Both the position numbers and the translations under genes were made by a program. Below the pieces are notes generated by a model, which was not told where the DNA came from, made no database searches, and worked only from the letters and a program-made list of their open reading frames with translations. From positions 56,142 to 120,141 of the forward strand of contig CAJFUB010000008.1 in the NCBI GenBank assembly GCA_904420095.1: a stretch of 64,000 nt of DNA. Direction: 5' to 3'. Origin of the DNA: an uncultured Clostridia bacterium. Lineage in GTDB: Bacteria; Bacillota; Clostridia; UBA1212; UBA1255. This document shows, piece by piece, positions 35,117 through 44,111 of the stretch (positions are counted from its first letter, which is position 1; each line of letters starts with the position of its first letter).

Positions 35117-36070
35117 ATGGTCACTATACGCAATATCGATGAAACGCTCCGTTTTTACGGCTCCTTTGGGGCAGAACAAAGGGACGTAGGGAACGGAACA
35201 TGCTTTACCTTTCCCGGCAAGGACTCATACGTCCGGTTCTGGGGCGAGCTCCACGGCTTTTGCATGGCCTCGGTTGATTTTACGCCGCCCGAAGATGTTA
35301 TTTTCCGTTCCCAGATTCCCCAGAGATACCTTGGCATCGGCTTCCATGAAGAAGGGCATTATACCAGCTACATGCGCAAGGCCAATGCCCGGTATTCTGC
35401 TTCCGGAATCAGTTGCTTTGTTTTCAATTCACCGGCACCCCATTTCCTAAAGCTGACTGGAGGACAGCGCCTGCGGTTCCACGGCATGTATTTTCAGGAA
35501 CAATTCTTTCGGGAAAACAGCGTACATCTCTACGGCAGCTTTTGGGAAGACGCAAAACATTCCATCGGCTCCGGCGAGATCCACTCCCCGGAACTGACCT
35601 CTATTTACCAGCGTATCGAGAGATGCCCCCTGACAGGCGAGCCCTTCCAAATCTGGATGCGGGGGCAGGGGCTGGCGGCAGTTGGTTTTCTGTTGGAGCT
35701 GGTTCATAGATATTCAACCACACAACCCGTCTATCTGAGCGAAGCTGAGCTTGCCGCCGTTGCGGAGGCCAAACGACTCATCCGAAGCAATCTGCGCAAT
35801 ATGCCCTCCATATTGGACCTTTGCAAATGTGTTGCCATGAATAAAAACAAGCTTCAAAAGGCGTTTCAATTGACGGAGGGAAAAAGCATCGGCGAGTATG
35901 CGCGGACCTTGCGGATGGAACAGGCTCTTGAACTTTTAGAGCAAAGCAATATGACGGTGCAGGAGATAGCGGCGGCGATTGGGTACCATGGCGTATCCAA
36001 CTTCTATCATGCTTTTCAAGAGAAGTTTGGAAGCACACCCCAGACTGTTCGGGATATGCTGAAAAAATAG
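35117..36070 (+). CDS. AraC family transcriptional regulator (YbtA-like context)
   Basis: 317 aa from ATG 35117 with AAGGAG nine bases upstream. The C-terminal ~100 residues hold two helix-turn-helix motifs: SILDLCKCVAMNKNKLQKAF and TVQEIAAAIGYHGVSNFYHAF, ending with the usual KFGSTPQTVR. The N-terminal ~200 residues are a ligand-sensing domain. It is divergent from a YbtPQ-like operon, as YbtA is from ybtPQXS in Yersinia, so activation of uptake in the presence of a metallophore is a reasonable inference. The GTTAG operator on its own promoter would add metal repression. Confidence 0.88.
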   Translation: MVTIRNIDETLRFYGSFGAEQRDVGNGTCFTFPGKDSYVRFWGELHGFCMASVDFTPPEDVIFRSQIPQRYLGIGFHEEGHYTSYMRKANARYSASGISCFVFNSPAPHFLKLTGGQRLRFHGMYFQEQFFRENSVHLYGSFWEDAKHSIGSGEIHSPELTSIYQRIERCPLTGEPFQIWMRGQGLAAVGFLLELVHRYSTTQPVYLSEAELAAVAEAKRLIRSNLRNMPSILDLCKCVAMNKNKLQKAFQLTEGKSIGEYARTLRMEQALELLEQSNMTVQEIAAAIGYHGVSNFYHAFQEKFGSTPQTVRDMLKK

Positions 36071-36166
36071 GAGCTATATCTTCCGAGGTCTGTATGCGGA
36101 TTCCTTCAACGCCCATAAAGAAGCCCGCCAGCTGAAAACTGGCATAAATACACATGCTTATAGAAA

Positions 36167-36200
36167 AATGCCCATCCACACATTGATGCGAATGGGCATT
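36167..36200. terminator. bidirectional terminator
   Basis: AATGCCCAT/ATGGGCATT stem with TTTTCC on the plus side and TTTTTCTA on the minus side, between the convergent AraC and AhpF-like genes. Confidence 0.8.
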
Positions 36201-36210
36201 TTCCTGTTCT

Positions 36211-37836
36211 TTATTTGCCTAACAGTTCCAGGAGCTGCGAAATGTTTTTCTTCCCAAACGAAACGGTTTCTCCGTCATTAAGCACCAGACAGGGGACGCT
36301 CATCACCTTATACCGCTCTCTCAGATCCGCAAAATGGTTCAGATCGTAAACTTCCGCCGTCACGCCGGGATTTTCTGCGGCGATCCGCTGGGCTGCCGTT
36401 ACCAGCTCCGGGCACATAGTGCAGGAAAGGGAAACCAGGATTTTCATATGCGCCGGTTTCAGGGATTGTATTCCGTGGAGAATTTCTTCATCCAAAGCCT
36501 GCCCCGGTCCGGCCGCATTATAAAGCCCCAGAACAAAGGAAGTAAACTCGTGCCCCCCGGGTGCCCCGTGGAACGCAAGTCCCGTCCAGGAGCCAGCCTC
36601 TCTGCATACCCGCACGCAGGGGCGGTCTTCCAGCGCTTCACTGCTCATTTCCAGCGAAAGCTTATCCGTCAGCGCACAAAGCGCCTCTATATATCCCTTC
36701 AGCTCCGCAGACAAAGGCGTATCGTCCAGATAGAGCTTCAGCTTCAGCGGAGAATCCATTTTTTGAAACACTGCCTCCAGCTGGGACAGCATATCCGGAG
36801 TGAACAGCCCGTCCGTCTGCTGGCTGCTTTTCAGAGCTGCCGCAGCCTCTTTTGAGATGGCCGCAGGCTGCGCAGGATATAGGCCGGTTTTTTTCTGCAG
36901 AGCTGCGGCATAGCGTTCCAGCTCTGTAGCCGCCAGCGCCCCATCTCCCACCGCCGTCACTACCTGCCGCAAGGGCTTGATGCACACATCTCCGGCGGCA
37001 TATAAGCCTTCACAGGTAGTTTTCTGGTTTCGGTCGGTTACAACATATCCCTGGACGTCGCACTCTGCCAGGCCTTTCACCAGGTCGGTTGCAGGCTCGT
37101 ATCCGGCAAACACGAATACGCCGAAGGGATCCCCTTCTGCGGCTCTGTATTCCGTAACTTCCCCTGTTTCCGTATTCCGATACCGCAGGAGGCTGAGGCC
37201 ATCCTTTCCGGATACCTCCTCCACCTGCGCATGGGTTACCACTGTGATCTTTTCGTGGTGAAGCGCCGCTTCCGCGGTGGCCGGGGCACAGGTAAACCCA
37301 TCGCCGCGGATGAGGATGGTCACATGCCTTGCGTACTTGGTTAAAAATACGCTTTCCTCCGCGGCCGCAAAACCGCCGCCAATCACAAATACTTCTTTTC
37401 CCGTAAAAAACTCTCCGTCACAGGTAGCGCAGTAAGCGACTCCCCTCCCCTTAAACTCTGCCTCCCCGGCAAAGCCAACGCTGCGGGGATGGGCGCCGGT
37501 GGCAAGGAGTACGCCAAAGCAGCGCAGCTCGCCCCGGCTGGTCTGAATCGTCTTTACGTCGCCATCCATGGCAAGACCGGTAACCTCAGCCAGCAAAAAT
37601 TCTGCTCCAAAGCTTTGAGCCTGTCTGCGCATGGTTTCGGTGAGAGTCTTTCCGGAAGTACGCTCCACTCCTGGGAAATTTACCACTTCATCCGTAATGG
37701 TGATCTGTCCGCCGAAATGCTCTTTTTCCACCACGACAACACGATATCTCGCCCGGGCCAGATACAGGGCGGCCGTCAATCCTGCCGGCCCGCCGCCAAT
37801 CACTACGACATCGTAGAGCTCTTTGATATCCTTCAT
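36211..37836 (-). CDS. AhpF-like thioredoxin reductase with C-terminal thioredoxin folds
   Basis: 541 aa. The first ~310 residues are a thioredoxin reductase: FAD loop VIGGGPAGLTAA, redox CATC at 136-139, NADPH loop VIGGGFAAAEES. The last ~200 residues are two thioredoxin/glutaredoxin-like folds with a CTMC active site near residue 470. Classical AhpF has the same parts in the opposite order. This arrangement matches the AhpF-homologue family known to sit beside ahpC in genomes lacking normal ahpF. It reduces AhpC, encoded three bases upstream, with NAD(P)H. Confidence 0.9.
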   Translation of the reverse strand: MKDIKELYDVVVIGGGPAGLTAALYLARARYRVVVVEKEHFGGQITITDEVVNFPGVERTSGKTLTETMRRQAQSFGAEFLLAEVTGLAMDGDVKTIQTSRGELRCFGVLLATGAHPRSVGFAGEAEFKGRGVAYCATCDGEFFTGKEVFVIGGGFAAAEESVFLTKYARHVTILIRGDGFTCAPATAEAALHHEKITVVTHAQVEEVSGKDGLSLLRYRNTETGEVTEYRAAEGDPFGVFVFAGYEPATDLVKGLAECDVQGYVVTDRNQKTTCEGLYAAGDVCIKPLRQVVTAVGDGALAATELERYAAALQKKTGLYPAQPAAISKEAAAALKSSQQTDGLFTPDMLSQLEAVFQKMDSPLKLKLYLDDTPLSAELKGYIEALCALTDKLSLEMSSEALEDRPCVRVCREAGSWTGLAFHGAPGGHEFTSFVLGLYNAAGPGQALDEEILHGIQSLKPAHMKILVSLSCTMCPELVTAAQRIAAENPGVTAEVYDLNHFADLRERYKVMSVPCLVLNDGETVSFGKKNISQLLELLGK

Positions 37837-37839
37837 ACC

Positions 37840-38403
37840 TTACAGCTGCCCCACAAGGTCAAGGCTCGGCTTCAGTGTCTCGGCCCCGGGCTGCCATTTG
37901 GCCGGGCACACCTCATCCCCGTGTTCATGGACGAACTGGCAGGCCTGCAGCTTGCGCAGCAGCTCATCGGCGTTGCGTCCTACGTTTCCGGCATTGACTT
38001 CATAAGCCACGATCTTCCCCTCGGGATTTACGATAAAAGTCCCGCGCTCTGCCACGCCGTCCGCCTCGATATATACCTCAAAATCCCTGGAAAGCACATG
38101 GGTGGGATCTGCCAGCATCGGATAGCCGATCTTTTTGATCCGATCAGAAGCATCATGCCATGCTTTATGGACATAATGGGTGTCACAGGATACGGAATAC
38201 ACCTCGCATCCGGCAGCCCGGAAATCTGCATACTTATTTGCCAGGTCTTCCAGCTCCGTGGGGCAAACAAAGGTAAAGTCAGCCGGATAGAAGAAAAACA
38301 CAGCCCACTTCCCCAGCACGTCCGCCTTAGAAACGGCCTTGAAGGCTCCTTCATGGTAGGCTTGTACGGTAAATTCTCCGATTTCTTGATTGATGAGAGA
38401 CAT
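37840..38403 (-). CDS. ahpC: alkyl hydroperoxide reductase C (2-Cys peroxiredoxin)
   Basis: 187 aa. Peroxidatic Cys47 in FTFVCPTE and resolving Cys near residue 166 in GDEVCPAKW; the C-terminal tail is that of typical AhpC. Detoxifies H2O2 and organic peroxides in the cytoplasm. GGAGG precedes the start. A perfect GTTAG operator directly after a strong promoter places it in the metal regulon, sensible because free iron and peroxide together are toxic. Confidence 0.96.
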   Translation of the reverse strand: MSLINQEIGEFTVQAYHEGAFKAVSKADVLGKWAVFFFYPADFTFVCPTELEDLANKYADFRAAGCEVYSVSCDTHYVHKAWHDASDRIKKIGYPMLADPTHVLSRDFEVYIEADGVAERGTFIVNPEGKIVAYEVNAGNVGRNADELLRKLQACQFVHEHGDEVCPAKWQPGAETLKPSLDLVGQL

Positions 38404-38429
38404 GGAAATTCCTCCTTCATGTTGTATTA

Positions 38430-38483
38430 GTTAGTTATAACTAACTAATAATGATTATACTAGACTTATCCCTGTTTTGTCAA
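38430..38483 (-). promoter_or_regulatory. ahpC promoter with GTTAG-N6-CTAAC operator
   Basis: Minus strand -35 TTGACA (38478-38483), 18-base spacer, -10 TATAAT (38454-38459), then the operator GTTAG(TTATAA)CTAAC (38430-38445), extended to a fully symmetric TATTAGTTAG/CTAACTAATA. Confidence 0.8.
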
Positions 38484-38631
38484 GGGAGAAGCGAAAATGG
38501 ACCATATGCATTACAGAAGCGATGAATCTATTAAACTGCACCTTTACATGTCCCGTTTCTCAGTGTTCTATCCGCCCTTTCAGTTTTTTGAAGCTGGTTT
38601 CATTTATGACGTGTTCCAGCTTACATGCCTC

Positions 38632-38985
38632 CTAGGCTGCAATGTCCGGTGGCACGTCGGCTTCGATAAGTTGCTGCATAAAAAACCGGTGCTTTTCGCC
38701 GCCAGATAAGGTGCCGCCCTCACCGATTACACTGTTATACCCATCCGGCAGAGCGGAAATAAAATCATGGCGGCAAGCCTTTTTTGCTGTCTCCCCCACC
38801 TTACAGTGCACCAGAGGAAACAGACAGGAAAGAAAAGCCCCAGACGTAGAAAAACATGGAATTACGCAAGTCGACGTCGTTTTTGAAGCCCATTTCCTCT
38901 GCTGTTTCTCGGTTTGTTTTCCGGCTGCTTTCAGCGCCAGCATTTCTTTTTCTGTCTCTTGCGCATGCGTATATTGTCTCGCCAT
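38632..38985 (-). pseudogene. fused wreckage of an IS3-type OrfA and an ABC ATPase
   Basis: An open minus-strand frame here joins two unrelated scraps. From 38985: MARQYTHAQETEKEMLALKAAGK, continuing in another frame as NRETAEEMGFKN, the helix-turn-helix of an IS3-type OrfA. Nearer 38700-38800: ACRHDFISALPDGYN then IGEGGTLSGGEKHRF, the signature region of an ABC half-transporter like those at 31-35 kb. Nothing else between 38484 and 39440 looks coding on either strand. Confidence 0.6.
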
Positions 38986-39502
38986 ACCATTCGCCCTGTC
39001 GTAGCTATTTTCCTTCGCCAGGAGGCTTTTCGTCAATGTCCGTTTTTTATGGTTCTGTACAAAATCCATACACGGAAACGGCTAAATGCCTTTTTATATG
39101 GATTTATTTTTGCTTGATTTCTACTGCGGCCAGTTAAATTCTCCCCTTTTCCCCCTATTGCTGCTGATGGTCCATCCTACTGCTTACTGCGATAGAAAAG
39201 CGTATATATGGCATTTTCTCTGCACGATTTGTACTGCAAGTTTAAGACAGTTCCAAAAACGCCGCTAAATCATCGGGCCTGCAGGTCTCCTTCCTTGCAT
39301 CGTCCTCCATTTCCTTCAAAAATGACAGCATTGGGAAATTCATTAATGCATCACCGCTTTTCGCCGTCGTTTTACTGAGTTCCGGGACGAGCGCTTCCTT
39401 TATGCGCTTTATATTCTGTGAAGAGGGCGGCAGAAGCCGATGATACGCTCTTGTTCCCTGTCGCCGGTTTATGATATAATAAATCCAAAATCGGGAGGGC
39501 AT

Positions 39503-40381
39503 ATGGAATTTCGGGTACTCAAATATTTTCTGACCGTTGCGCGCGAGGAAAACATGACAAAAGCGGCAGAAATTTTATATATTACACAGCCTACGCTTTC
39601 ACGGCAGATTGCGGAGCTCGAAGAAGAGGTCGGCACGCCGCTCTTTGTGCGAAGCAACCGCAACGTAACCCTTACCGACGCGGGCGTTCTTCTCCGCCGC
39701 CGCGTGGAAGAGCTGCTTGCCCTGGAACGCAAAATCAAAGATGAATTCATGGCAAAAGAAAATATCGGAGGCACCGTATCCATCGGTATGGCAGAAGCGG
39801 CATCCGCGAATACGGCCGCGGATATTATCGAGGTGTTTCGCGAAAAATATCCAAATGTGAAATTCGAACTGTATACGGCGATGGCCGATCTAGTCCTGGA
39901 GCGTATTGATAAAGGTATTTTAGATGTCGGCTTTCTGCTCGAACCCGTGAACGTTGATAAATACGATTTTATTCGTCTGCCTTATACAGAGCGGCTGGGC
40001 GTTTTGATGCGTTCGGATGACAAGCTGGCTTCAAAGGAAGAACTCGTTTCCGAAGATTTGCTCGGCTTGCCTTTAATTGTTCCCATGCGCCGTGAATTAC
40101 AGCAGAATTCCCGCAATGCCATCGGCTCCGTTTATGATCAATTCAATATTATAGCAACCTTTAACGTAGTAAATAACGCGATCCTGCTTGCCGAACGCCG
40201 CGTCGGCTATGTGCTCCTTGTCGAAGGCGCAACGCAATACCATCATAACCCGGAGCTCTGTTTTCGTCCTTTGAAAACGGCTTCTGCTTTGCATTGTGTC
40301 GCCGTCTGGAAAAAATATCAGCCTTCTAATCATGCCGTTTCCCTTTTTCTCGACGCGCTGGCAATGCTCTTTGAGCATTGA
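39503..40381 (+). CDS. LysR family transcriptional regulator
   Basis: 292 aa from ATG 39503 after GGGAGGG. Winged helix TKAAEILYITQPTLSRQIAELEEEVGTPLF near the N-terminus, then the periplasmic-binding-like effector domain. A promoter (TTGTTC-N18-TATAAT, 39451-39480) precedes it. It lies upstream of, and co-directional with, the flavodoxin/dehydrogenase operon but is separated by a terminator; such LysR proteins often activate the adjacent operon. Effector unknown. Confidence 0.92.
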   Translation: MEFRVLKYFLTVAREENMTKAAEILYITQPTLSRQIAELEEEVGTPLFVRSNRNVTLTDAGVLLRRRVEELLALERKIKDEFMAKENIGGTVSIGMAEAASANTAADIIEVFREKYPNVKFELYTAMADLVLERIDKGILDVGFLLEPVNVDKYDFIRLPYTERLGVLMRSDDKLASKEELVSEDLLGLPLIVPMRRELQQNSRNAIGSVYDQFNIIATFNVVNNAILLAERRVGYVLLVEGATQYHHNPELCFRPLKTASALHCVAVWKKYQPSNHAVSLFLDALAMLFEH

Positions 40382-40430
40382 CGCTATCCAAGAATAGGCA
40401 TTTCACTAATATATATCATTCATCTATAAT

Positions 40431-40466
40431 TCAGGCGTGATCCGGAGGATCCGCCTGATTTTCTTT
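40431..40466 (+). terminator. Rho-independent terminator after LysR gene
   Basis: TCAGGCG.GATCC/GGATC.CGCCTGA stem followed by TTTTCTTTTT. Confidence 0.85.
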
Positions 40467-40513
40467 TTAAATAATAGGAAACGCCAAATATCAAATATTT
40501 TAAGGAGGAAAAT

Positions 40514-41209
40514 ATGAAACGTATCTCGAAGCTGAAATCCTTATTTTTGCTGTGCGTCACGGCTGTATGCGTATTAAACGCATGTAATGCCGGAGATTCC
40601 GATCATACGCCGCCCTCGCAATTACCGGAAGCAAGCGGGAATGTACTGCCCGCGACGTCTGATCCCGATGCTCCTGAAGCGCCCGCAGCGTCAAGCGAAC
40701 CACAAGCCCCTGAGCAGGAAAAAATCCTGATTGCGTATTTTTCCTGGAGCGGCAATACAGAAAGGATGGCGGCGTATATCAAAGAGCAGACGGGCGGCGA
40801 TTTATACGAAATTATTCCCCTGACGCCTTATCCTACTACTTCATATACGCTGTGGGGCGAATCGGCTCGCGAAGAACGAGATAACAATGTCCGTCCCGAA
40901 ATCCGTGATCCGCTTCCCGCAAGTACAGTCGCACAGTATGATACGGTATTTATCGGATTCCCGATCTGGTGGCATACCGCGCCTATGATCATAGGCACTT
41001 TTCTGGAAAGTTATGCGTGGACAGACGAGGTCAATATTTATCCATTTTTTCAGGGCGCAAGCAATAACAACAGTGAATACTACACAAATTCAATGAATTT
41101 TGTCCGTACATGCGCGCAGGGGGCCGCTGTGCAGGAAGGCTTATATGCGGCAGCAAGCAATACTTCTGCAATAGACGCCTACCTTGCTGCAAACGGCTTT
41201 ACTGAATAA
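40514..41209 (+). CDS. flavodoxin-domain lipoprotein
   Basis: 231 aa. Lipoprotein signal with lipobox VLNAC (Cys24), then a Pro/Ala-rich spacer to about residue 75 and a flavodoxin domain: FMN loop AYFSWSGNTERMA and the segments IGFPIWWHTAPM and LPFFQGA-like FFQGASNN. The protein should sit on the outer face of the membrane, an unusual place for flavodoxin. First gene of a seven-gene operon (to 46770). Confidence 0.88.
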   Translation: MKRISKLKSLFLLCVTAVCVLNACNAGDSDHTPPSQLPEASGNVLPATSDPDAPEAPAASSEPQAPEQEKILIAYFSWSGNTERMAAYIKEQTGGDLYEIIPLTPYPTTSYTLWGESAREERDNNVRPEIRDPLPASTVAQYDTVFIGFPIWWHTAPMIIGTFLESYAWTDEVNIYPFFQGASNNNSEYYTNSMNFVRTCAQGAAVQEGLYAAASNTSAIDAYLAANGFTE

Positions 41210-41221
41210 GGAGGAGGAATG

Positions 41222-41845
41222 ATGAGAAAGAAAAAAATTATAATTCCTATCGTTATAATTGCTGCAATCGCCATAATCGCCGTAGTCGGATATAATATTT
41301 ATCGGTATCCTGCCTCTTTCCGCAGCTTGACAGACGAATCGCTGGGAGAGGAAGAAGTGACTGCTTTGCGGAATGAGATTGCCGCTCTGGAAGAAAAAGA
41401 CATACTTGTAGCATATTTTTCTCATTCCGGCACAACGCGGGGCGTCGCGGCCGCTTTGAGCAGTGAAATCGATGCGGATCTGTTTGAGATCTCCCCAAAA
41501 GAGGAATACTCCAACGTTTACACGCAGTCCAACAGCGAAATCAGGCGGAATGCCCGCCCGGCACTGTCAGCAGCCGTGGATAATATGGAAAAATACGAAA
41601 TTATATTTATCGGTTATCCCGTATGGTGGCACGCAACGCCCGCATTAATCAACACCTTCCTTGAGAGCTATGACTTGACAGGAAAGCTGATTATTCCGTT
41701 CTGTACGAGCGGAGGCAGCGATATTGACGAAACCATGCCTACCTTTCTCAATTCCTGCAAGGGCCTGGCCGTATACGGCCAGAGGCGCATCAGCGAAACC
41801 AGTCAAATCAGCGGCTGGCTTGACGACCTGCAGCTGAATCTGTAA
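41222..41845 (+). CDS. membrane-anchored flavodoxin-domain protein
   Basis: 207 aa from ATG 41222, seven bases after AAGGAGG (an ATG at 41219 is only four away). One N-terminal membrane helix, KKIIIPIVIIAAIAIIAVVGY-like, then a short coiled linker and a flavodoxin domain: FMN loop AYFSHSGTTRGVA, IGYPVWWHATP, FCTSGGSDI. Positive residues before the helix predict the domain outside. Likely works with the two flavodoxin lipoproteins of the operon. Confidence 0.87.
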   Translation: MRKKKIIIPIVIIAAIAIIAVVGYNIYRYPASFRSLTDESLGEEEVTALRNEIAALEEKDILVAYFSHSGTTRGVAAALSSEIDADLFEISPKEEYSNVYTQSNSEIRRNARPALSAAVDNMEKYEIIFIGYPVWWHATPALINTFLESYDLTGKLIIPFCTSGGSDIDETMPTFLNSCKGLAVYGQRRISETSQISGWLDDLQLNL

Positions 41846-41936
41846 AAATCCTGCATCCATCTCGGAAAGCACGGCAGGCCACCGTCTTCCGAAAAATAAC
41901 AAGCTAAACAATTTTATTTAAGAAAGGAAAAACATT

Positions 41937-43109
41937 ATGGAAAGCTTTGTGTTTGAATACCCAACAAAAGTATATTTCGGCCAGGGTGCGGCGAAACAGT
42001 ACCTTTGCAAGGAACTGGAACAGTACGGAAATACCGTTCTGCTTGCATACGGCGGCGGATCCATCAAAAGAAACGGCGTGTACGAAGAAATATTTAATAT
42101 CTTACGAGAAGCCGGGAAAACCGTTGTAGAATTTTCCGGCATTATGCCGAACCCCACCTATGCAAAGGTGCAGGAAGGCGCAGAGCTCGCAAGGAATCAC
42201 GGCGTTGATCTCATTCTTGCCGTAGGAGGAGGTTCTGTCATCGATTGCTGTAAAATCGCCGCGCTGCAGGCAAAAACGAATGAGGACGTTTGGGAAGCAG
42301 AGCTCATTGAGAAGCGCTTTCCAAAGTGCTCGCCCATTCCGCTCGGCGCGGTTGTCACCGTTTCGGGAACAGGGAGCGAAATGAATGCAGGCGGTGTGAT
42401 TACTAACGAAGAAAAAAAGATGAAAACGGGTTTATTCGCGATTGCACCCCGTTTTGCCGTGCTTGATCCCACATACACAATGAGCGTTCCCTTTCCGCAG
42501 GTCATGTCCGGCGCGTTTGATACATTGAGCCACGCGATGGAGACTTATTTTGGATATCCGAACGGAGACAACGTATCTGACGATATCAACGAAGCTGTCA
42601 TGAAAAGCGTCATCCGCAATATGCGTATTCTTTTAAAAGATCCGAATAATGCTACAGCTCGGTCCAATCTCATGTGGGATTCCGCAATGGCAGAAAACGG
42701 CCTTTTAAAGCTTGGCAAAAAGACGGATTTTCAAGCGCACATGATCGAGCATCAGTTAGGCGCCTACACCGACTGTAATCACGGCATGGGGCTTGCCGTA
42801 ATTCACCCCGTCTATTACCGTCATATCGTGAAAGAAGGTCTTCCGAAATTCGTGCGCTTTGCAGAAAACGTTTGGGAAATCCCCAAAGGCAGCAAAGCTG
42901 AAATTCAGCTCGCGCTTGCAGGGATTGATGCGCTTGCAGCGTTCATTGCCGAGTGCGGGCTCCCTTCCCGACTTTCCGAATTGAAGGTAAAAACGCCGAT
43001 CACCGACCGCATTTTGGAGGAAGCCGCATACAGCACTGCAATTCAGCCAAACAGCTACAAGAAGCTGACCTACGGGGAGATCTACGAAATTCTCAAGGAA
43101 TGCATGTAA
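41937..43109 (+). CDS. iron-containing alcohol dehydrogenase (BdhA/YqhD type)
   Basis: 390 aa. Group III alcohol dehydrogenase reducing aldehydes to alcohols, usually with NADPH. Nucleotide loops: YGGGSIKRNGVY and AVGGGSVIDCCK (Cys where Ser or Ala is common). Metal ligands are an Asp/His set in FDTLSHAMETYF, AHMIEHQLGAY and CNHGMGLAVIHP. GAAAGGAAA lies upstream. Cytoplasmic, so distinct in location from the flavodoxins around it; may supply detoxification of reactive aldehydes. Confidence 0.93.
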   Translation: MESFVFEYPTKVYFGQGAAKQYLCKELEQYGNTVLLAYGGGSIKRNGVYEEIFNILREAGKTVVEFSGIMPNPTYAKVQEGAELARNHGVDLILAVGGGSVIDCCKIAALQAKTNEDVWEAELIEKRFPKCSPIPLGAVVTVSGTGSEMNAGGVITNEEKKMKTGLFAIAPRFAVLDPTYTMSVPFPQVMSGAFDTLSHAMETYFGYPNGDNVSDDINEAVMKSVIRNMRILLKDPNNATARSNLMWDSAMAENGLLKLGKKTDFQAHMIEHQLGAYTDCNHGMGLAVIHPVYYRHIVKEGLPKFVRFAENVWEIPKGSKAEIQLALAGIDALAAFIAECGLPSRLSELKVKTPITDRILEEAAYSTAIQPNSYKKLTYGEIYEILKECM

Positions 43110-43121
43110 AGGGGGATCGTG

Positions 43122-44099
43122 ATGGAGGATAGAAGGCATTCGGAAAAACAGACGAAGCAATCCGTGCAAGGCAGTGAAATATCCTTACGGTACGAAAACA
43201 AAAAGCAGATTGCAAAAAGCGTGACGCTGGGTGCTTTTATCGGGCTTGCCGTTATCCTTCCGGGCGTAAGCGGAAGCACCGCAGCAATCATACTTCGCCT
43301 TTATGAAAAGCTATTGTATGCAATTGGCAATCTTTTCACAAAGTTCAGGAAATGCGTTCGTTTTCTTCTGCCCATTACAGCCGGAGCCGTCTTGGGGCTG
43401 ATCTTTGGCTTTCTGGGCGTCAAAGCGCTTCTTACTTGGCAGCCGTTTGCTATAGTCGCGCTCTTCGCAGGATTAATGCTCGGCGCTTTTCCATCTGTTA
43501 AAGATCAATGGAACGGCGAAAGGCTTACGGCGCTGCACGCTGTATTTTTCGCAGCGGGGTTCGCTTTTCCAATCGCCGTATCCCTGCTCTCTATATTCGC
43601 ATCGCCAGGAGCCGCGTCTTTGGAGAAGCTGCAGGCTTGGCACGCCGCCGTTTTTCTGCTGCTCGGCTATGCCGTCGCAGTCACGCAGCTTGTGCCGGGA
43701 TTAAGCGCTACTGCGCTTTTGATGACGGTCGGATATTTTACCCCGCTTATGGATTCCATCAGTTTTTCATATTGGCAGAGAAATCCGCACATCATTCTTG
43801 TTTACCTCTTTCTTTTCGTCGGTTTTGCAGCGGGACTTCTGACCGTCTCTAAGCTGCTTTCCCGTCTGCTCAAACGCCGCAGGGGGATTACCTTTTATAC
43901 TGTAGCAGGATTATCGCTTGGTTCGATTGTTACCATGTTTTTGAATCCTGAAATGACAGCCGTATATCAAAGCTGGGGCTCCGGCGCTGGAATGCGGCAG
44001 GATCTGGGAGTTGGAATTGCGTTATTTCTCATCGGCATGATCGCAGCCTATCTGCTTGTAAGATATGAACGAAAACATGCCGATATTAAAAATGATTAA
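43122..44099 (+). CDS. DUF368 / PopT-type undecaprenyl phosphate transporter
   Basis: 325 aa, about nine membrane spans. The internal repeat is clear: ILPGVSGSTAAIILRLYE in the first half and LVPGLSATALLMTVGYFTPLM in the second, the two re-entrant motifs of DUF368. Members were shown to flip undecaprenyl phosphate back across the membrane for cell-envelope synthesis. Starts 12 bases after the dehydrogenase stop; ATG 43122 preferred over 43119 by spacing to the GGGGG-containing ribosome site. Confidence 0.88.
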   Translation: MEDRRHSEKQTKQSVQGSEISLRYENKKQIAKSVTLGAFIGLAVILPGVSGSTAAIILRLYEKLLYAIGNLFTKFRKCVRFLLPITAGAVLGLIFGFLGVKALLTWQPFAIVALFAGLMLGAFPSVKDQWNGERLTALHAVFFAAGFAFPIAVSLLSIFASPGAASLEKLQAWHAAVFLLLGYAVAVTQLVPGLSATALLMTVGYFTPLMDSISFSYWQRNPHIILVYLFLFVGFAAGLLTVSKLLSRLLKRRRGITFYTVAGLSLGSIVTMFLNPEMTAVYQSWGSGAGMRQDLGVGIALFLIGMIAAYLLVRYERKHADIKND

Positions 44100-44111
44100 G
44101 GAGGAGTTATA

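Noticed and set aside
39242..39502. 86-codon minus-strand frame ending near 39242
   Set aside because: Its start overlaps the LysR promoter and ribosome site. The C-terminal half has a protein-like composition, so a remnant cannot be excluded, but no family is recognised.
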